The notes: a model not told the origin generated them from the sequence alone. DNA of 24,788 nucleotides from an uncultured Oscillospiraceae bacterium (GCA_900543525.1 UQRS01000030.1:1-24788), one strand, 5' to 3'. Shown: positions 8,144 through 15,067, numbered from the stretch's first letter. Numbers and translations: made by a program.

Positions 8144-8167
8144 GCCTTTGCAAAACAAGCCAAAGGC
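8144..8167 (+). other. Hairpin just upstream of ddl
   Basis: GCCTTTG (8144-8150) pairs perfectly with CAAAGGC (8161-8167) across a 10-base loop, ending 11 bases before the ddl ATG at 8179. The right arm contains an AAAGG that could act as ribosome binding site, so the stem could modulate ddl translation. Confidence 0.35.
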
Positions 8168-8178
8168 ATGGTGAAACA

Positions 8179-9387
8179 ATGAAAATTACAGTAGCGGTCT
8201 TTTTCGGCTGTTCTTCGGTCGAGCATGAGGTTTCCATCATCTCGGGCGTGCAGGCCATGCACTCCCTCGACCGGGAGAAATACACCGTCCTGCCCATCTA
8301 TGTCGCCAAAAACGGCGATATGCTCTGCGGCGACGCCCTCTTTGACATTGCGTCCTACAAGAACATTCCGGCGCTGTATCAAAGCTGCAAGCGGGTCTGG
8401 TTCTGCCGGGAGAATGACCGGGTCTTTATGAAAAGCCGAGCGGCCGGCCTCTTTAAAAAAGAGGAGGCAGTCGCCGTCGACATTGCACTGCCGGTTGTGC
8501 ACGGCACGAATTGTGAGGACGGCAGCCTCTCGGGTTATTTCGAGATGCTGGGGCTTCCCTATGCCGGGTGCGACGTGCTGTCGGCAGCCGTCGGCATGGA
8601 TAAGAATGTCTTTAAGCGCACGATTGCGGCCGACGACCTGCCGGTGCTTCCGGCGGCCACCATCACCTCCCTCATGTGGCTGGAGAAGCGGGAGACCGTC
8701 CTCGCCTGCATCCGGGAGGGGGTCGGCTACCCGGCCATCATCAAGCCGGTCAACCTCGGCTCCAGCGTCGGCATAAGCAAGGTCGATACCCCTGCCGATC
8801 TGGAGGAGGCGATGGAGCTTGCCTTCTCCTTCACCGATACGGTGCTGGCCGAACGGGCGATCACCCATCTGCGGGAGATCAACTGCTCGGTGCTCGGCGA
8901 CCGGGACGCCTGCGCCGCCTCCGTACTGGAGGAACCGGTGATGCATGACGAGATTCTCTCTTACAAGGACAAATACCTCAGCGGCGGAAAGTCGGGCAAA
9001 ACGGCAGGCGCCCCCTCCAAGGGAATGTCCTCCCTCCAGCGGAAGTTGCCGGCCGACCTCTCCCCCGAAAAGACGGCCGAGATTCAGGATCTGGCCGTTC
9101 GCACCTTCCGTTCGCTCGGCTGCTCCGGCGTTGTGCGGATTGATTTTCTGATGGATACGGCCGACAACGACCGGGTATATGTAAATGAGATCAACACCAT
9201 CCCCGGCTCTCTTGCCTTCTATTTGTGGGAGGCGTCCGGCCTTTCTTATAAAGAACTGCTCGACCGGATACTTGATCTCGGCTTCAATCGGGAGCGGCGG
9301 CGGAAAAACCTGATGTTCACGATTGACACCAACCTGCTGGAAAGCGCCGGAGGCCTCGGCGGGGCGAAGGGCGCCAAGGGACAGTAA
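8179..9387 (+). CDS. ddl: D-alanine--D-alanine ligase (ATP-grasp)
   Basis: Joins two D-Ala with ATP to make the dipeptide used by MurF. The N-terminal motif is FFGCSSVEHEVSIISG (usually GGxSxEHEVS; here one Gly is Cys). It continues with VHGTNCEDGSLSGYFEMLGL, AGCDVLSAAVGMDK, the ATP-grasp strand YPAIIKPVNLGSSVG, EINCSVLGD, and the metal/product site NEINTIPGS. The 402-residue length exceeds the usual 300-370: there is an insertion around SYKDKYLSGGKSGKTAG, near the omega loop, and a Gly/Ala/Lys-rich tail. The frame is open to ATG 8134, but MKITVAVFFG at 8179 matches the family. It follows the Mur ligase with a 68-base gap. Confidence 0.92.
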   Translation: MKITVAVFFGCSSVEHEVSIISGVQAMHSLDREKYTVLPIYVAKNGDMLCGDALFDIASYKNIPALYQSCKRVWFCRENDRVFMKSRAAGLFKKEEAVAVDIALPVVHGTNCEDGSLSGYFEMLGLPYAGCDVLSAAVGMDKNVFKRTIAADDLPVLPAATITSLMWLEKRETVLACIREGVGYPAIIKPVNLGSSVGISKVDTPADLEEAMELAFSFTDTVLAERAITHLREINCSVLGDRDACAASVLEEPVMHDEILSYKDKYLSGGKSGKTAGAPSKGMSSLQRKLPADLSPEKTAEIQDLAVRTFRSLGCSGVVRIDFLMDTADNDRVYVNEINTIPGSLAFYLWEASGLSYKELLDRILDLGFNRERRRKNLMFTIDTNLLESAGGLGGAKGAKGQ

Positions 9388-9473
9388 GAGGCGCCGGTCA
9401 ACCGAAAAAAGCGCCGCCCGTCCTCGTTTTGCACGCTTCGGATCAATACAATATGTTTAGGGAAGGTGTAAGT

Positions 9474-10640
9474 TTGACCGATTTTTTAATCCGGCATTTT
9501 GTAAAGGATTACCAGAACACCTCTGACCGGGCGGTACGGGATCGCTACGGCAGCCTCGGCTGCGTGGTCGGGATTCTCTGCAATATTTTTCTGTTTTGCA
9601 TGAAGTTGGTGATCGGACTGATGTCCGGCAGCGTGGCCATTCTGGCCGACGCCTTCAACAACCTGTCGGACATGGGCTCCTCCCTTGTGGTGCTGCTCGG
9701 CTTCAAGCTGTCCTGCAAGCCGGCCGACCCCGAGCATCCCTTCGGCCACGGCCGGATGGAGTATATGTCGGGCTTTATCGTCTCGGTCATCATTATTCTG
9801 GTCGGGTTCGAGCTTTTCAAAAGCTCGGCGGAGAAAATCTTCCATCCCGACACGCTAAGCCTCAGCCTGCCGATTGTTTTAGGGCTGGTGCTGTCGGTCG
9901 CCGTGAAATTATGGATGTTCTTTTTCAACCGCAGTTTGGGACGCCGGATCGACTCCTCCGCTTTGCGCGCGACGGCGACCGACAGCCTGAGTGACTGCGT
10001 CGCCACCACGGCGGTTATCCTCGCAACGGTTATAAGCGCCCTCACCTCGGTGAATATCGACGCCTGGGCCGGTATTCTGGTGGCGGGTTTTATCCTCTAT
10101 AACGGGATCGGCACGGCCAGGGACACCATGAATCCCCTGCTCGGCACCCCGCCCTCCCCCGAGCTGGTGCGGGAGATTAAAGAGATGGTTCTCTCTCACA
10201 AAGATTTCGTGGGCATTCACGACCTGATCGTCCACAACTACGGCCCGGGGAGGATTTTTGCCTCCGCCCATGTGGAGGTGCCGGCCGACATCGACATCGT
10301 CCGCTGTCATGAGGAAATCGACGCCTGCGAAAAGGAGGTCGGGGAGGCGCTGCATCTCCAGATGCTGATTCACATGGACCCGATCGCCACAAATGATGAG
10401 GAGGTCAACCGCGTCCACACACAGCTTTTGCAGGGTGTGCGGGGGATAGATGAGCGGCTCTCCATCCACGATTTCCGCATGGTGAAGGGGGAGCAGCGCA
10501 GCAACCTGATCTTTGATCTGGTGCTGCCGGTCGGCTATCCGAAAACCCGGGCGGAAATCGGCAGCGCGGTCGACGCGGTGGCCAAGGCGATTGACCCCAC
10601 CTACTTTTGCATCATTACCTATGACGTGGATTTGGAGTAA
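9474..10640 (+). CDS. Cation diffusion facilitator, probable Mn2+ exporter
   Basis: A 388-residue CDF transporter with a six-helix membrane domain and a C-terminal cytoplasmic domain (HDLIVHNYGPGRIFASAHVEV) that binds metal and dimerises in this family. The transport site is Asn62/Asp66 in TM2 (FNNLSD, NxxxD) and Asp170/Asp174 in TM5 (DSLSD, DxxxD). This N-D-D-D set is described for manganese CDFs, whereas zinc members have HxxxD in TM5, so manganese is favoured. A TTG start at 9474 is chosen: it has GGAAGGTG upstream at good spacing and gives the family N-terminus MTDFLIRHFVK. ATG 9453 and TTG 9429 are in frame but lack a ribosome binding site. Confidence 0.85.
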   Translation: MTDFLIRHFVKDYQNTSDRAVRDRYGSLGCVVGILCNIFLFCMKLVIGLMSGSVAILADAFNNLSDMGSSLVVLLGFKLSCKPADPEHPFGHGRMEYMSGFIVSVIIILVGFELFKSSAEKIFHPDTLSLSLPIVLGLVLSVAVKLWMFFFNRSLGRRIDSSALRATATDSLSDCVATTAVILATVISALTSVNIDAWAGILVAGFILYNGIGTARDTMNPLLGTPPSPELVREIKEMVLSHKDFVGIHDLIVHNYGPGRIFASAHVEVPADIDIVRCHEEIDACEKEVGEALHLQMLIHMDPIATNDEEVNRVHTQLLQGVRGIDERLSIHDFRMVKGEQRSNLIFDLVLPVGYPKTRAEIGSAVDAVAKAIDPTYFCIITYDVDLE

Positions 10641-10663
10641 GAAGCTCTTTTGAAATAAAAACA

Positions 10664-10721
10664 GCCGGGCAGCCGGACAATCGTACAACCGTACAACCGG
10701 ATAAGGTTTCGGCCGCCCGGC
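10664..10721 (+). other. Long intergenic hairpin with tandem octamer repeat
   Basis: GCCGGGC (10664-10670) pairs with GCCCGGC (10715-10721), and, after one A-C mismatch, GCCG (10672-10675) pairs with CGGC (10710-10713). The loop holds a perfect tandem duplication of CGTACAAC (10682-10689 and 10690-10697). No U-tract follows, so it is not a standard terminator. It lies between the CDF gene and the Mrp gene. Confidence 0.5.
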
Positions 10722-10751
10722 CGCCTTAAAAGAAAGGAAAGGAAAGCACAA

Positions 10752-11588
10752 ATGGCAGAAGAAAGAAAATGTAGTGAATCCGGCTGCAGCGGCAATTGCG
10801 AAGGCTGCGCCAAAGCGCCGCATACCAAGGCGGACTTTTTGGAGCCGGCCAATCCCGGCAGCGCGGTCAAACGCATCATCGGCGTTGTCAGCGGAAAGGG
10901 CGGCGTGGGAAAATCGACCGTGACCTCCATGCTGGCGGTGCTGGAAAACCGGAAGGGGTACAACGTCGGCATTCTGGACGCCGACATCACCGGCCCCTCG
11001 ATTCCGAAGCTGTTCGGCATTCATACCAAGGCCAAATCGGACGGGGAGAATATCTATCCCGAAAGCAGCCACAATGACATCAAGATCATGTCGATCAACC
11101 TCATGCTGGACAAGCCCGACAGCCCGGTGATCTGGCGCGGGCCGGTCATCGGCGGCGTGGTCAAGCAGTTCTGGACCGACGTCGTCTGGGGCGATCTCGA
11201 CTTCCTCTTCATTGACATGCCGCCCGGAACCGGAGATGTTCCGCTGACCGTTTTTCAATCCATCCCGATCGACGGCATTGTCATCGTGACCTCGCCACAG
11301 GATCTCGTCTCCATGATCGTCAAGAAGGCCTACAACATGGCGCGGCAGATGGATATTCCGGTCCTCGGCATTGTGGAGAATATGAGCTATGTCGAATGCC
11401 CCGACTGCGGAAAGAAGATCCACATCTTCGGCCGGAGCCGGGTAGAGGAAACCGCCAAGGAGCTGGGTGTGCCGCTGCTTGGCCGGATGCCGATCAACCC
11501 CACGCTGGCCGAGCTGGGCGACAAGGGTGAGTTCGAGCGTTTCGTCTCCCACTGCCTGGACGACGCGGCCGACCGACTGGAGCAATAA
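10752..11588 (+). CDS. Mrp/NBP35 family Fe-S cluster carrier ATPase
   Basis: A 278-residue P-loop NTPase of the Mrp/ApbC/NBP35 group, which binds and transfers Fe-S clusters. The deviant Walker A GKGGVGKST is at 48-56, followed by GILDADITGPSIPKLFGI and FIDMPPGTGD (Walker B/switch). The bridging-cluster cysteines Cys216 and Cys219 are present in ECPDCGKK. The N-terminus carries four more cysteines (7, 12, 16, 19), recalling the second Fe-S site of NBP35-type proteins. ATG 10752 follows a purine-rich AAGGAAAGGAAAG stretch. It ends six bases before the C_GCAxxG_C_C gene, so they are likely co-transcribed. Confidence 0.92.
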   Translation: MAEERKCSESGCSGNCEGCAKAPHTKADFLEPANPGSAVKRIIGVVSGKGGVGKSTVTSMLAVLENRKGYNVGILDADITGPSIPKLFGIHTKAKSDGENIYPESSHNDIKIMSINLMLDKPDSPVIWRGPVIGGVVKQFWTDVVWGDLDFLFIDMPPGTGDVPLTVFQSIPIDGIVIVTSPQDLVSMIVKKAYNMARQMDIPVLGIVENMSYVECPDCGKKIHIFGRSRVEETAKELGVPLLGRMPINPTLAELGDKGEFERFVSHCLDDAADRLEQ

Positions 11589-11594
11589 TCGGGT

Positions 11595-12077
11595 ATGGAG
11601 AAAATGCAGAATGCCCGCGCACTGCGGGCGGAAGAGCTTTTCCGTAGCGGACTCAACTGCGCGCAGGCCGTCTTTGTCGTGCTGAGTGAGGACGCCGGCC
11701 TCGACCAGAAGACGGCGCTGGCGATCTCCTCCTCCTTCGGCGGGGGGATGGGGCGCCTGCGGGAGGTGTGCGGCGCCGTTTCGGGGATGTTCATGGCAGC
11801 CGGCTTGCGGTACGGCGGCTATGCCCCCTCCGACCGGGAGGCAAAGCGCCTCCACTACGCGATCATACAGGAACTGGCCCGCCGGTTCGAACGGGAAAAC
11901 GGCTCGATCATCTGTCGGGAGCTGCTCGGCCTTTCGGAGAAAAGGCAGAAGCCTCTGCCCGACGCCCGCACGCCGGAATATTTTAAAAAGCGCCCCTGTG
12001 CCGAGCTGGTTCGTATGGCGGTGGAGATTTTCGACGATTTCACCGCCGACTACGACGCCGGAAGAATCGAGCTGTAA
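11595..12077 (+). CDS. C_GCAxxG_C_C family redox-type protein
   Basis: A 160-residue protein with the spaced cysteine pattern of the C_GCAxxG_C_C family (PF09719): Cys22 in LNCAQAV, Cys59 in EVCGAVSGMFMA, Cys107 in IICRELLG and Cys135 in RPCAELV, on a mostly helical scaffold. The family is suspected of redox or metal-cluster roles, but no reaction is established. ATG 11595 begins six bases after the Mrp stop; ATG 11604 has a GGAG only three bases upstream, so the exact start is uncertain by three codons. Adjacency to the Mrp/NBP35 carrier makes Fe-S cluster acquisition a reasonable hypothesis. Confidence 0.85.
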   Translation: MEKMQNARALRAEELFRSGLNCAQAVFVVLSEDAGLDQKTALAISSSFGGGMGRLREVCGAVSGMFMAAGLRYGGYAPSDREAKRLHYAIIQELARRFERENGSIICRELLGLSEKRQKPLPDARTPEYFKKRPCAELVRMAVEIFDDFTADYDAGRIEL

Positions 12078-12082
12078 CCAAA

Positions 12083-12121
12083 TTTCCCCTTCCGCATATG
12101 CTGTATTAAGTAGAGGGGAAA
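12083..12121 (+). other. Hairpin upstream of the small membrane peptide gene
   Basis: TTTCCCCT (12083-12090) pairs perfectly with AGGGGAAA (12114-12121) across a 23-base loop. The right arm runs into the purine-rich AAAGGCGG that probably serves as ribosome binding site for the ATG at 12135. Its loop contains CATATGCTGTATTA, a possible -10 region. Confidence 0.35.
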
Positions 12122-12134
12122 GGCGGTACGGCTT

Positions 12135-12278
12135 ATGCGTCACAGAAAAAATCGCGGTTCCTTTGCGGTGGCGTTCGGAGTGGGATTTCTACTGGCCTGC
12201 TGCTGCCCCAGCGGCCTGACCATCGCGGTGCTCAGCATCGCCGTGATCCTGCTGGGAATTTCCTGCCTGAACTGCTGA
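12135..12278 (+). CDS. Small Cys-rich single-pass membrane peptide (47 aa)
   Basis: A short frame beginning MRHRKNRGSF with a basic N-terminus, one hydrophobic stretch (about residues 10-45) containing CCCP in its middle, and a C-terminus ISCLNC. AAAGGCGG lies upstream at acceptable spacing. Charge distribution predicts the N-terminus inside and a single membrane span. It sits 57 bases after the C_GCAxxG_C_C gene and 21 bases before spoVM on the same strand. I do not recognise a named family. The five cysteines and the spoVM neighbour are notable, but function is unknown. Confidence 0.6.
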   Translation: MRHRKNRGSFAVAFGVGFLLACCCPSGLTIAVLSIAVILLGISCLNC

Positions 12279-12299
12279 TTTTGTGAAGGAGGCTTTTTT

Positions 12300-12386
12300 A
12301 TGCAGATTGTTGTTGTAAAGAGTCCGAAAATCTTCCGCGGCGTACTTCGGTTACTGTTCGGGATGAAAAAGCAGACAGAAGAATAA
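12300..12386 (+). CDS. spoVM: Stage V sporulation protein SpoVM (28 aa)
   Basis: An amphipathic-helix peptide that marks the convex forespore surface and anchors SpoIVA, the base of the spore coat. Although tiny, the 28-residue product lines up without gaps with my memory of the 26-residue Bacillus SpoVM: Met1, Lys7, Pro9, Lys10, Gly14, Arg17 and Gly21 fall at identical positions, with hydrophobic residues on the same face between them. An excellent AAGGAGG lies seven bases before ATG 12300, and a strong terminator follows the stop by about ten bases. Residue 13 is Arg where Bacillus has Gly. The gene implies an endospore-forming host. Confidence 0.88.
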   Translation: MQIVVVKSPKIFRGVLRLLFGMKKQTEE

Positions 12387-12391
12387 TTTAA

Positions 12392-12431
12392 AAAAGCGGG
12401 CAGAGCCGGTATGCGGCCTCTGCCCGCTTTT
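12392..12431. terminator. Intrinsic terminator after spoVM
   Basis: A perfect 10-bp stem, GCGGGCAGAG (12396-12405) with CTCTGCCCGC (12418-12427), is preceded by AAAA and followed by TTTT. It can therefore act on either strand. It ends the run of plus-strand genes that includes spoVM. Confidence 0.9.
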
Positions 12432-12484
12432 ACGTTAAAAATATTCGGCGAAAAGCAAGCCGATAAAAAAGGAGGCTTCCTGCC

Positions 12485-12700
12485 ATGGAAAAAATTCTCC
12501 CCGGCAGATACCGGCACTTCAAGGGCGGAGAGTATGAAGTTCTCTGCCTTGCCCGGCATTCCGAAACGCTGGAGGAAATGGTGGTCTATCGTGCGCTGTA
12601 CGGCGCGAAGGAGGTATGGGTGCGCCCGGCCTCCATGTGGAATGAACGCGTAGAGCGGGACGGAAAGGCCTTTCCCCGCTTCACCCGGATTGCGGAATAA
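12485..12700 (+). CDS. DUF1653 domain protein
   Basis: A 71-residue protein matching DUF1653 (PF07866) over its whole length: LPGRYRHFKGGEYEVL, ARHSETLEEMVVYRALYG, then VWVRPASMW and FPRFTRI. The family is common as a stand-alone small protein in Firmicutes and Proteobacteria and has no established function. AGGAGG lies eight bases before ATG 12485. It is separated from spoVM by a terminator, so it is probably transcribed independently or with the PPOX-family gene 38 bases downstream. Confidence 0.9.
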   Translation: MEKILPGRYRHFKGGEYEVLCLARHSETLEEMVVYRALYGAKEVWVRPASMWNERVERDGKAFPRFTRIAE

Positions 12701-12738
12701 ATAAACCCGTTTTATCAAAAGGAAGAGGGAATTTAAAA

Positions 12739-13230
12739 ATGTTCAGACAAATGCGAAGAAAAGGACAAGCCCTGCCGGAATCGCTTTGCGCGGCGGTGCT
12801 GGAGGCTGCGACCTCCGGCGTGCTGGCGGTGGAGGGGGACGACGGGTACCCCTATGCCCTGCCGCTCAATTTTGTGTTCGACGGCGACAAAATTTACTTC
12901 CACTGCGGCAAAGAGGGGCACAAGATTGATGCCGTCCGCAGAAACCCCAAAGCCTCCTTCTGCGTGATCGCGCAGGATAGAATCGTCCCCGAGAAGTATA
13001 CCAGCCTCTACCGCAGCGCGATCGTCTTCGGCAAGGTTCGCATATTGGGGGAGACGGAGGAAAAACGCGCCGCCATCGAAAAGCTGACCGCCAAATACGC
13101 CCCGAAAATCGAGGAAGAGGCACGCCGCGCCGCGATAGATTCCGGAATGGCGGGCCTTTGCATGCTGGCGCTCGACATCCAGTATATGAGCGGCAAGCAG
13201 GCGCACGGCCTGGCGCAAAAACAGGCCTGA
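12739..13230 (+). CDS. Pyridoxamine 5'-phosphate oxidase family flavoprotein (NimA-like)
   Basis: A 163-residue split-barrel flavin-binding protein of the PPOX-like/NimA group. The pattern GVLAVEGDDGYPYALPLNFVFDGDKIYFHC is family-typical (split here as GVLAVEGDDGYPYALP and FVFDGDKIYFHC), followed by GHKIDAVRRNPKASFCV and SAIVFGKVRIL. Relatives bind FMN or F420 and some reduce nitroimidazoles; the substrate here is unknown. An AGGAAGAGGG stretch precedes the ATG. A long hairpin terminator shared with the opposing gene follows. Confidence 0.87.
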   Translation: MFRQMRRKGQALPESLCAAVLEAATSGVLAVEGDDGYPYALPLNFVFDGDKIYFHCGKEGHKIDAVRRNPKASFCVIAQDRIVPEKYTSLYRSAIVFGKVRILGETEEKRAAIEKLTAKYAPKIEEEARRAAIDSGMAGLCMLALDIQYMSGKQAHGLAQKQA

Positions 13231-13264
13231 CTCTTCCTTTGACCTTTAAAGCTTCGGATAAAAC

Positions 13265-13319
13265 AAAAGCCCTTCGGCTCTTCCTTCCCTGCGGCGCAGG
13301 GGGAGGCCAAAGGGCTTTT
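13265..13319. terminator. Bidirectional terminator between convergent genes
   Basis: AAAAGCCCTT (13265-13274) pairs with AAGGGCTTTT (13310-13319). Inside, a second stem pairs TCCCTGC with GCAGGGG and flanking bases. A-tracts and T-tracts on both sides let it serve the PPOX-family gene on the plus strand and the YczE-like gene on the minus strand. Confidence 0.85.
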
Positions 13320-13343
13320 CTGCTTTTTTGCGCAAATCCAGCC

Positions 13344-13463
13344 TCAGGCTGTGGGGAGGCCGGACAGCGGAGCGGCCAGAAATTTTGTAAAAAATATGAC
13401 AACTACCCCCGTCAGCAGGGCGGAAATCACCGTGCCCTCCCTTGTGCCGACGATGGTAAAATC
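13344..13463 (-). pseudogene. Out-of-frame C-terminal part of the YczE-like protein
   Basis: From GAT at 13463 to TGA at 13346-13344, this frame encodes DFTIVGTREGTVISALLTG and a further hydrophobic helix ending in KFLAAPLSGLPTA. It follows exactly where the upstream frame should continue if one T were added to the T5 run on the coding strand, giving LLFFDFTIVG. It is therefore the displaced end of the neighbouring gene, split by a single-base deletion that is either real or a homopolymer sequencing error. Confidence 0.7.
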
Positions 13464-13996
13464 AAAAACAAAAGCGAAAGCAGAATCGCAAGCAAAACAC
13501 AGACGATGTCAAAGCCGATCTTGACGTTGCCGAAATTTTTGTTCAGCGTATCGGCTATGGCCTTTACAAACGCTTCGCCGGAATTCATGATGACGTTGGC
13601 AATCACCGCCAGCGCGATGCCGAAGCCGAGGACAACCACACCCGACAGCACCAGCACCAACCGCACAATGTAGGAGGAGGCAGGGATAAATTCGACGCAC
13701 CAGCTTCCAAAATCGGTAAAATATCCGAACAGGAAGGAGAGCGGTATCTGCAAAAGCTGTATAGGCTGAAAGTTCCTTCGCAAAATCAAAATCTGCCCCA
13801 GAACCAGAACACAGTTCCAGATAATCAGCCAGCCGCCCAGACTGAGCCCCTCCATCCGGCAGCTCATGACGTTGGCCACCGAGGAAATCGGCGAAACGCC
13901 GAGCTCGCCGTGCTTGGTCAGCGCCACCCCCATGGCAGAGAAAAACAGCCCGATGACAAACAGGCTGTATCTTTTGAAAATTTCCTTTTTGGACAT
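13427..13996 (-). CDS. YczE/YitT-like membrane protein, C-terminus frameshifted
   Basis: A 189-residue integral membrane protein of the YczE/YyaS/YitT (DUF6198-like) group: a basic N-terminus, VIGLFFSAMGVALTKHGELG, the SPISSVANVMS loop, and about five membrane segments including VVVLGFGIALAVIANVIMNS. Function in the family is unknown. The reading frame fails near the end: after SLLF it continues as ILPSSAQGRAR and stops, while the next frame contains DFTIVGTREGTVISALL and more membrane-like sequence. The break coincides with a run of five A on the plus strand (13464-13468). The start is ATG at 13996 with a weak AAAGAAAGA upstream. It converges on the PPOX-family gene. Confidence 0.75.
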   Translation of the reverse strand: MSKKEIFKRYSLFVIGLFFSAMGVALTKHGELGVSPISSVANVMSCRMEGLSLGGWLIIWNCVLVLGQILILRRNFQPIQLLQIPLSFLFGYFTDFGSWCVEFIPASSYIVRLVLVLSGVVVLGFGIALAVIANVIMNSGEAFVKAIADTLNKNFGNVKIGFDIVCVLLAILLSLLFLILPSSAQGRAR

Positions 13997-14104
13997 GCTT
14001 TATCTTTCTTTATTATGTATAGAGTCTGCCGCCCGGCCGCAGCGCCCCACGGGCAGGAGAACCGGCCGCAGGTTTTACCGCCGCGCGGGCGGCCGCACAT
14101 AAAA

Positions 14105-14146
14105 TGCGGCTCAAATCCGGTTTTTGTACAACCGGTTTGAGCCGTG
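14105..14146 (-). terminator. Long hairpin terminator below the secreted-protein gene
   Basis: CGGCTCAAA (14107-14115) pairs with TTTGAGCCG (14136-14144), and, after one bulged T, CCGGTT (14117-14122) pairs with AACCGG (14130-14135): 15 pairs around a 7-base loop. On the minus strand it is followed by CATTTTAT, a modest U-tract. It starts a few bases after the stop of the 14149-14940 gene. Confidence 0.75.
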
Positions 14147-14148
14147 CT

Positions 14149-14940
14149 TTAAAATTTGCGGCGCTGAATTTTCTCGCCCGTCCTTGCGCGCTCCATCCGG
14201 CGTATGCGGAAATCCCGTATCAGAGAAACCGCCAGAACCACCGAGAAAATCGCCAGAATTCCAATGGCCGCCCACAGCAGCACCGTTCCGAGGAGATTGC
14301 CTCCCCCGATCGAAACCGTGTTCTTCTGCGTGATGGAGAGGGAGGAAAATATCGCCTCCGCCTCACTGCGCTGGGCGTCGGTAAGCTCCCCCCCGAAGTT
14401 GTAGTAAACCAGCGCGTAATACCGGCCGTCCAGGATGGTCACATACTGAAGGTAGGAGAAATCCCGCTCGGCCGAGACCAGCTTCTCAATCCGCAGGCTG
14501 AGGGTGCCGTCCGATTTTGCAACCCGGCTGATGCCCTTCACCTGCTCCCCCTCGCTCTCGGTTACAAGGCTCTCGGCGGCCTTGTTCAGCGATTCCTCAT
14601 CGTCCGAGAAGAGGGCGAGATTCCCCAGCTTTTCGGAAAAATCCGTCGTCCAGCTTTTCACCTGAACCTGGGAGGTGTTGTCGGCCGTCGCCGCAAAGAG
14701 GAGAATGCCGGCCTCCTTCAAATACGAGGAGAAGCTGTCGGTCGAGTGGCCGAGCGTGCCGATAAAGCTGGCATGCTCGGAGATGCTGGCCGCCGTATTT
14801 TCCACCACCGTATATTTATCCGGCAGAGTCAGGCGGACATTGCCTCCATCCGCGGTAACCCCCGCCGCCGAGGCGGACAGCGTCCAGCAAAACAAAAGCA
14901 GACAGACCAGCAGCGCGGCGATCATTCGTTTTCCGTACAA
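14149..14940 (-). CDS. Signal-peptide, membrane-anchored protein of unknown function
   Basis: A 263-residue protein. Residues 1-26 form a clear signal peptide (MYGKRMIAALLVCLLLFCWT then ASAAG). The middle, about 27-210, is soluble, mixed alpha/beta and acidic, beginning with VRLTLPDKYTVVENTAA. Residues about 214-238 are one membrane segment followed by a strongly basic tail (RDFRIRRMERARTGEKIQRR), so the bulk of the protein should face outside with a short cytoplasmic tail. I do not recognise the domain; the LPDKYTV opening recalls surface proteins of gut Clostridia that are annotated hypothetical. It lies 127 bases after folD on the same strand and ends at a strong hairpin. Confidence 0.75.
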   Translation of the reverse strand: MYGKRMIAALLVCLLLFCWTLSASAAGVTADGGNVRLTLPDKYTVVENTAASISEHASFIGTLGHSTDSFSSYLKEAGILLFAATADNTSQVQVKSWTTDFSEKLGNLALFSDDEESLNKAAESLVTESEGEQVKGISRVAKSDGTLSLRIEKLVSAERDFSYLQYVTILDGRYYALVYYNFGGELTDAQRSEAEAIFSSLSITQKNTVSIGGGNLLGTVLLWAAIGILAIFSVVLAVSLIRDFRIRRMERARTGEKIQRRKF

Positions 14941-14975
14941 AGCGACACCCCATCCTTCTTCATGGATTTACTGTA

Positions 14976-15007
14976 AAAAGACAGCCCGGGCAGAAGGCCT
15001 CCCGCCC
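14976..15007 (-). terminator. Possible weak terminator after folD
   Basis: On the minus strand GGGCGGGA pairs with TTCTGCCC using two G-U pairs around a GGCC loop (15007-14988). After eight bases it is followed by TTTTT. A second hairpin without a U-tract, CGTGCGGT/ACCGCACG (15038-15057), lies upstream. Either or both may separate folD from the next gene. Confidence 0.35.
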
Positions 15008-15067
15008 CGCAGGGCATTCCCTTTCGCCGTCCCGACACGTGCGGTTCAAACCGCACGCCGGCCGTTT

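Noticed and set aside
9909..12143. A very long open frame (about 744 codons) on the minus strand across the CDF, Mrp and C_GCAxxG_C_C genes
   Set aside because: It is antisense to three genes with clear motifs, has no ribosome binding site or recognisable domain, and is the expected shadow of GC-rich codon bias.
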